From assembly GCA_002314195.1 (NCBI GenBank), contig DCCQ01000076.1, positions 1 to 14,956 of the forward strand: DNA of 14,956 bases, read 5' to 3'. Position numbers and translations under genes: made by a program. Shown here in pieces: positions 14,929 through 14,956 of the stretch (the first letter of the stretch is position 1; the number at the start of each line of letters is the position of its first letter). The DNA is from Bacteroidales bacterium UBA1077. Its GTDB lineage: Bacteria; Bacteroidota; Bacteroidia; Bacteroidales; UBA932. The notes below the pieces were generated by a model. It had not been told where the DNA came from and ran no database searches. It saw nothing but the letters and a program-made list of their open reading frames with translations.

Positions 14929-14956
14929 AGAAGCTGTTTTGATTTGTTTGTTTGAA
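14929..14956 (+). repeat. Second copy of the palindromic element, cut by the window end
   Basis: 27 of 28 bases match 5933-5960, in the same orientation, running to the last base of the window. Only the left half of the palindrome is visible. It lies in the region upstream of pgi, about 127 bases from its start codon. Confidence 0.75.

Overview
This 14,956-base window looks like chromosome from a Bacteroidota bacterium, most likely order Bacteroidales. The evidence is a SusC/SusD-type outer-membrane pair with its FecR-type anti-sigma factor and an ECF sigma factor, several promoters with the Bacteroidota -7 box TAnnTTTG, AT-rich start-codon contexts, and a GC content that looks to be in the low-to-mid 50s by eye. 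I cannot name the genus. No tRNA, rRNA, CRISPR array, transposase or phage gene was seen. No stretch of more than about 300 bases lacks a gene; the longest gaps are 252 and 233 bases.

Left part (1-6594), a nutrient-uptake locus with its own transmembrane regulation. On the minus strand, reading right to left, are a FecR-like anti-sigma factor (4795-5775), a SusC/RagA TonB-dependent receptor with an N-terminal STN signalling domain (1354-4686), and a SusD/RagB lipoprotein of the SusD-like_2 type (1-1334, C-terminus outside the window). The ECF sigma factor (6028-6594, plus) is divergent from the anti-sigma factor. The 252-base gap between them holds a 60-base imperfect palindrome, whose first 28 bases recur at the right end of the window. 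Substrate binding by SusCD would signal through the STN domain to FecR in the inner membrane and release the sigma factor. The substrate cannot be read from this window because no glycoside hydrolase is present.

Middle part (6653-11440), mainly single housekeeping genes: a CoA-transferase of the acetyl-CoA hydrolase/transferase family (minus), MazG nucleotide pyrophosphohydrolase (plus), a GNAT-like protein of unknown function (plus), and release factor 1, prfA (plus). The CoA-transferase and mazG diverge from a 233-base gap containing two promoters and, between them, a pair of similar hairpins. The gap between the convergent prfA and nucleotidyltransferase genes holds a perfect 31-bp inverted repeat.

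Right part (11538-14802, minus strand), a tight three-gene run: glucose-6-phosphate isomerase (pgi), a GHMP-family sugar-1-kinase, and a sugar-1-phosphate nucleotidyltransferase, separated by 5 and 11 bases. The kinase has a divergent substrate motif (GAHSDH instead of GEHTDY) that resembles plant galacturonokinase more than galactokinase. With the nucleotidyltransferase it could form a route from free sugar to NDP-sugar.

Across the whole window the hexamer GAATAT/ATATTC is far commoner than base composition predicts, in all reading frames, on both strands and between genes.
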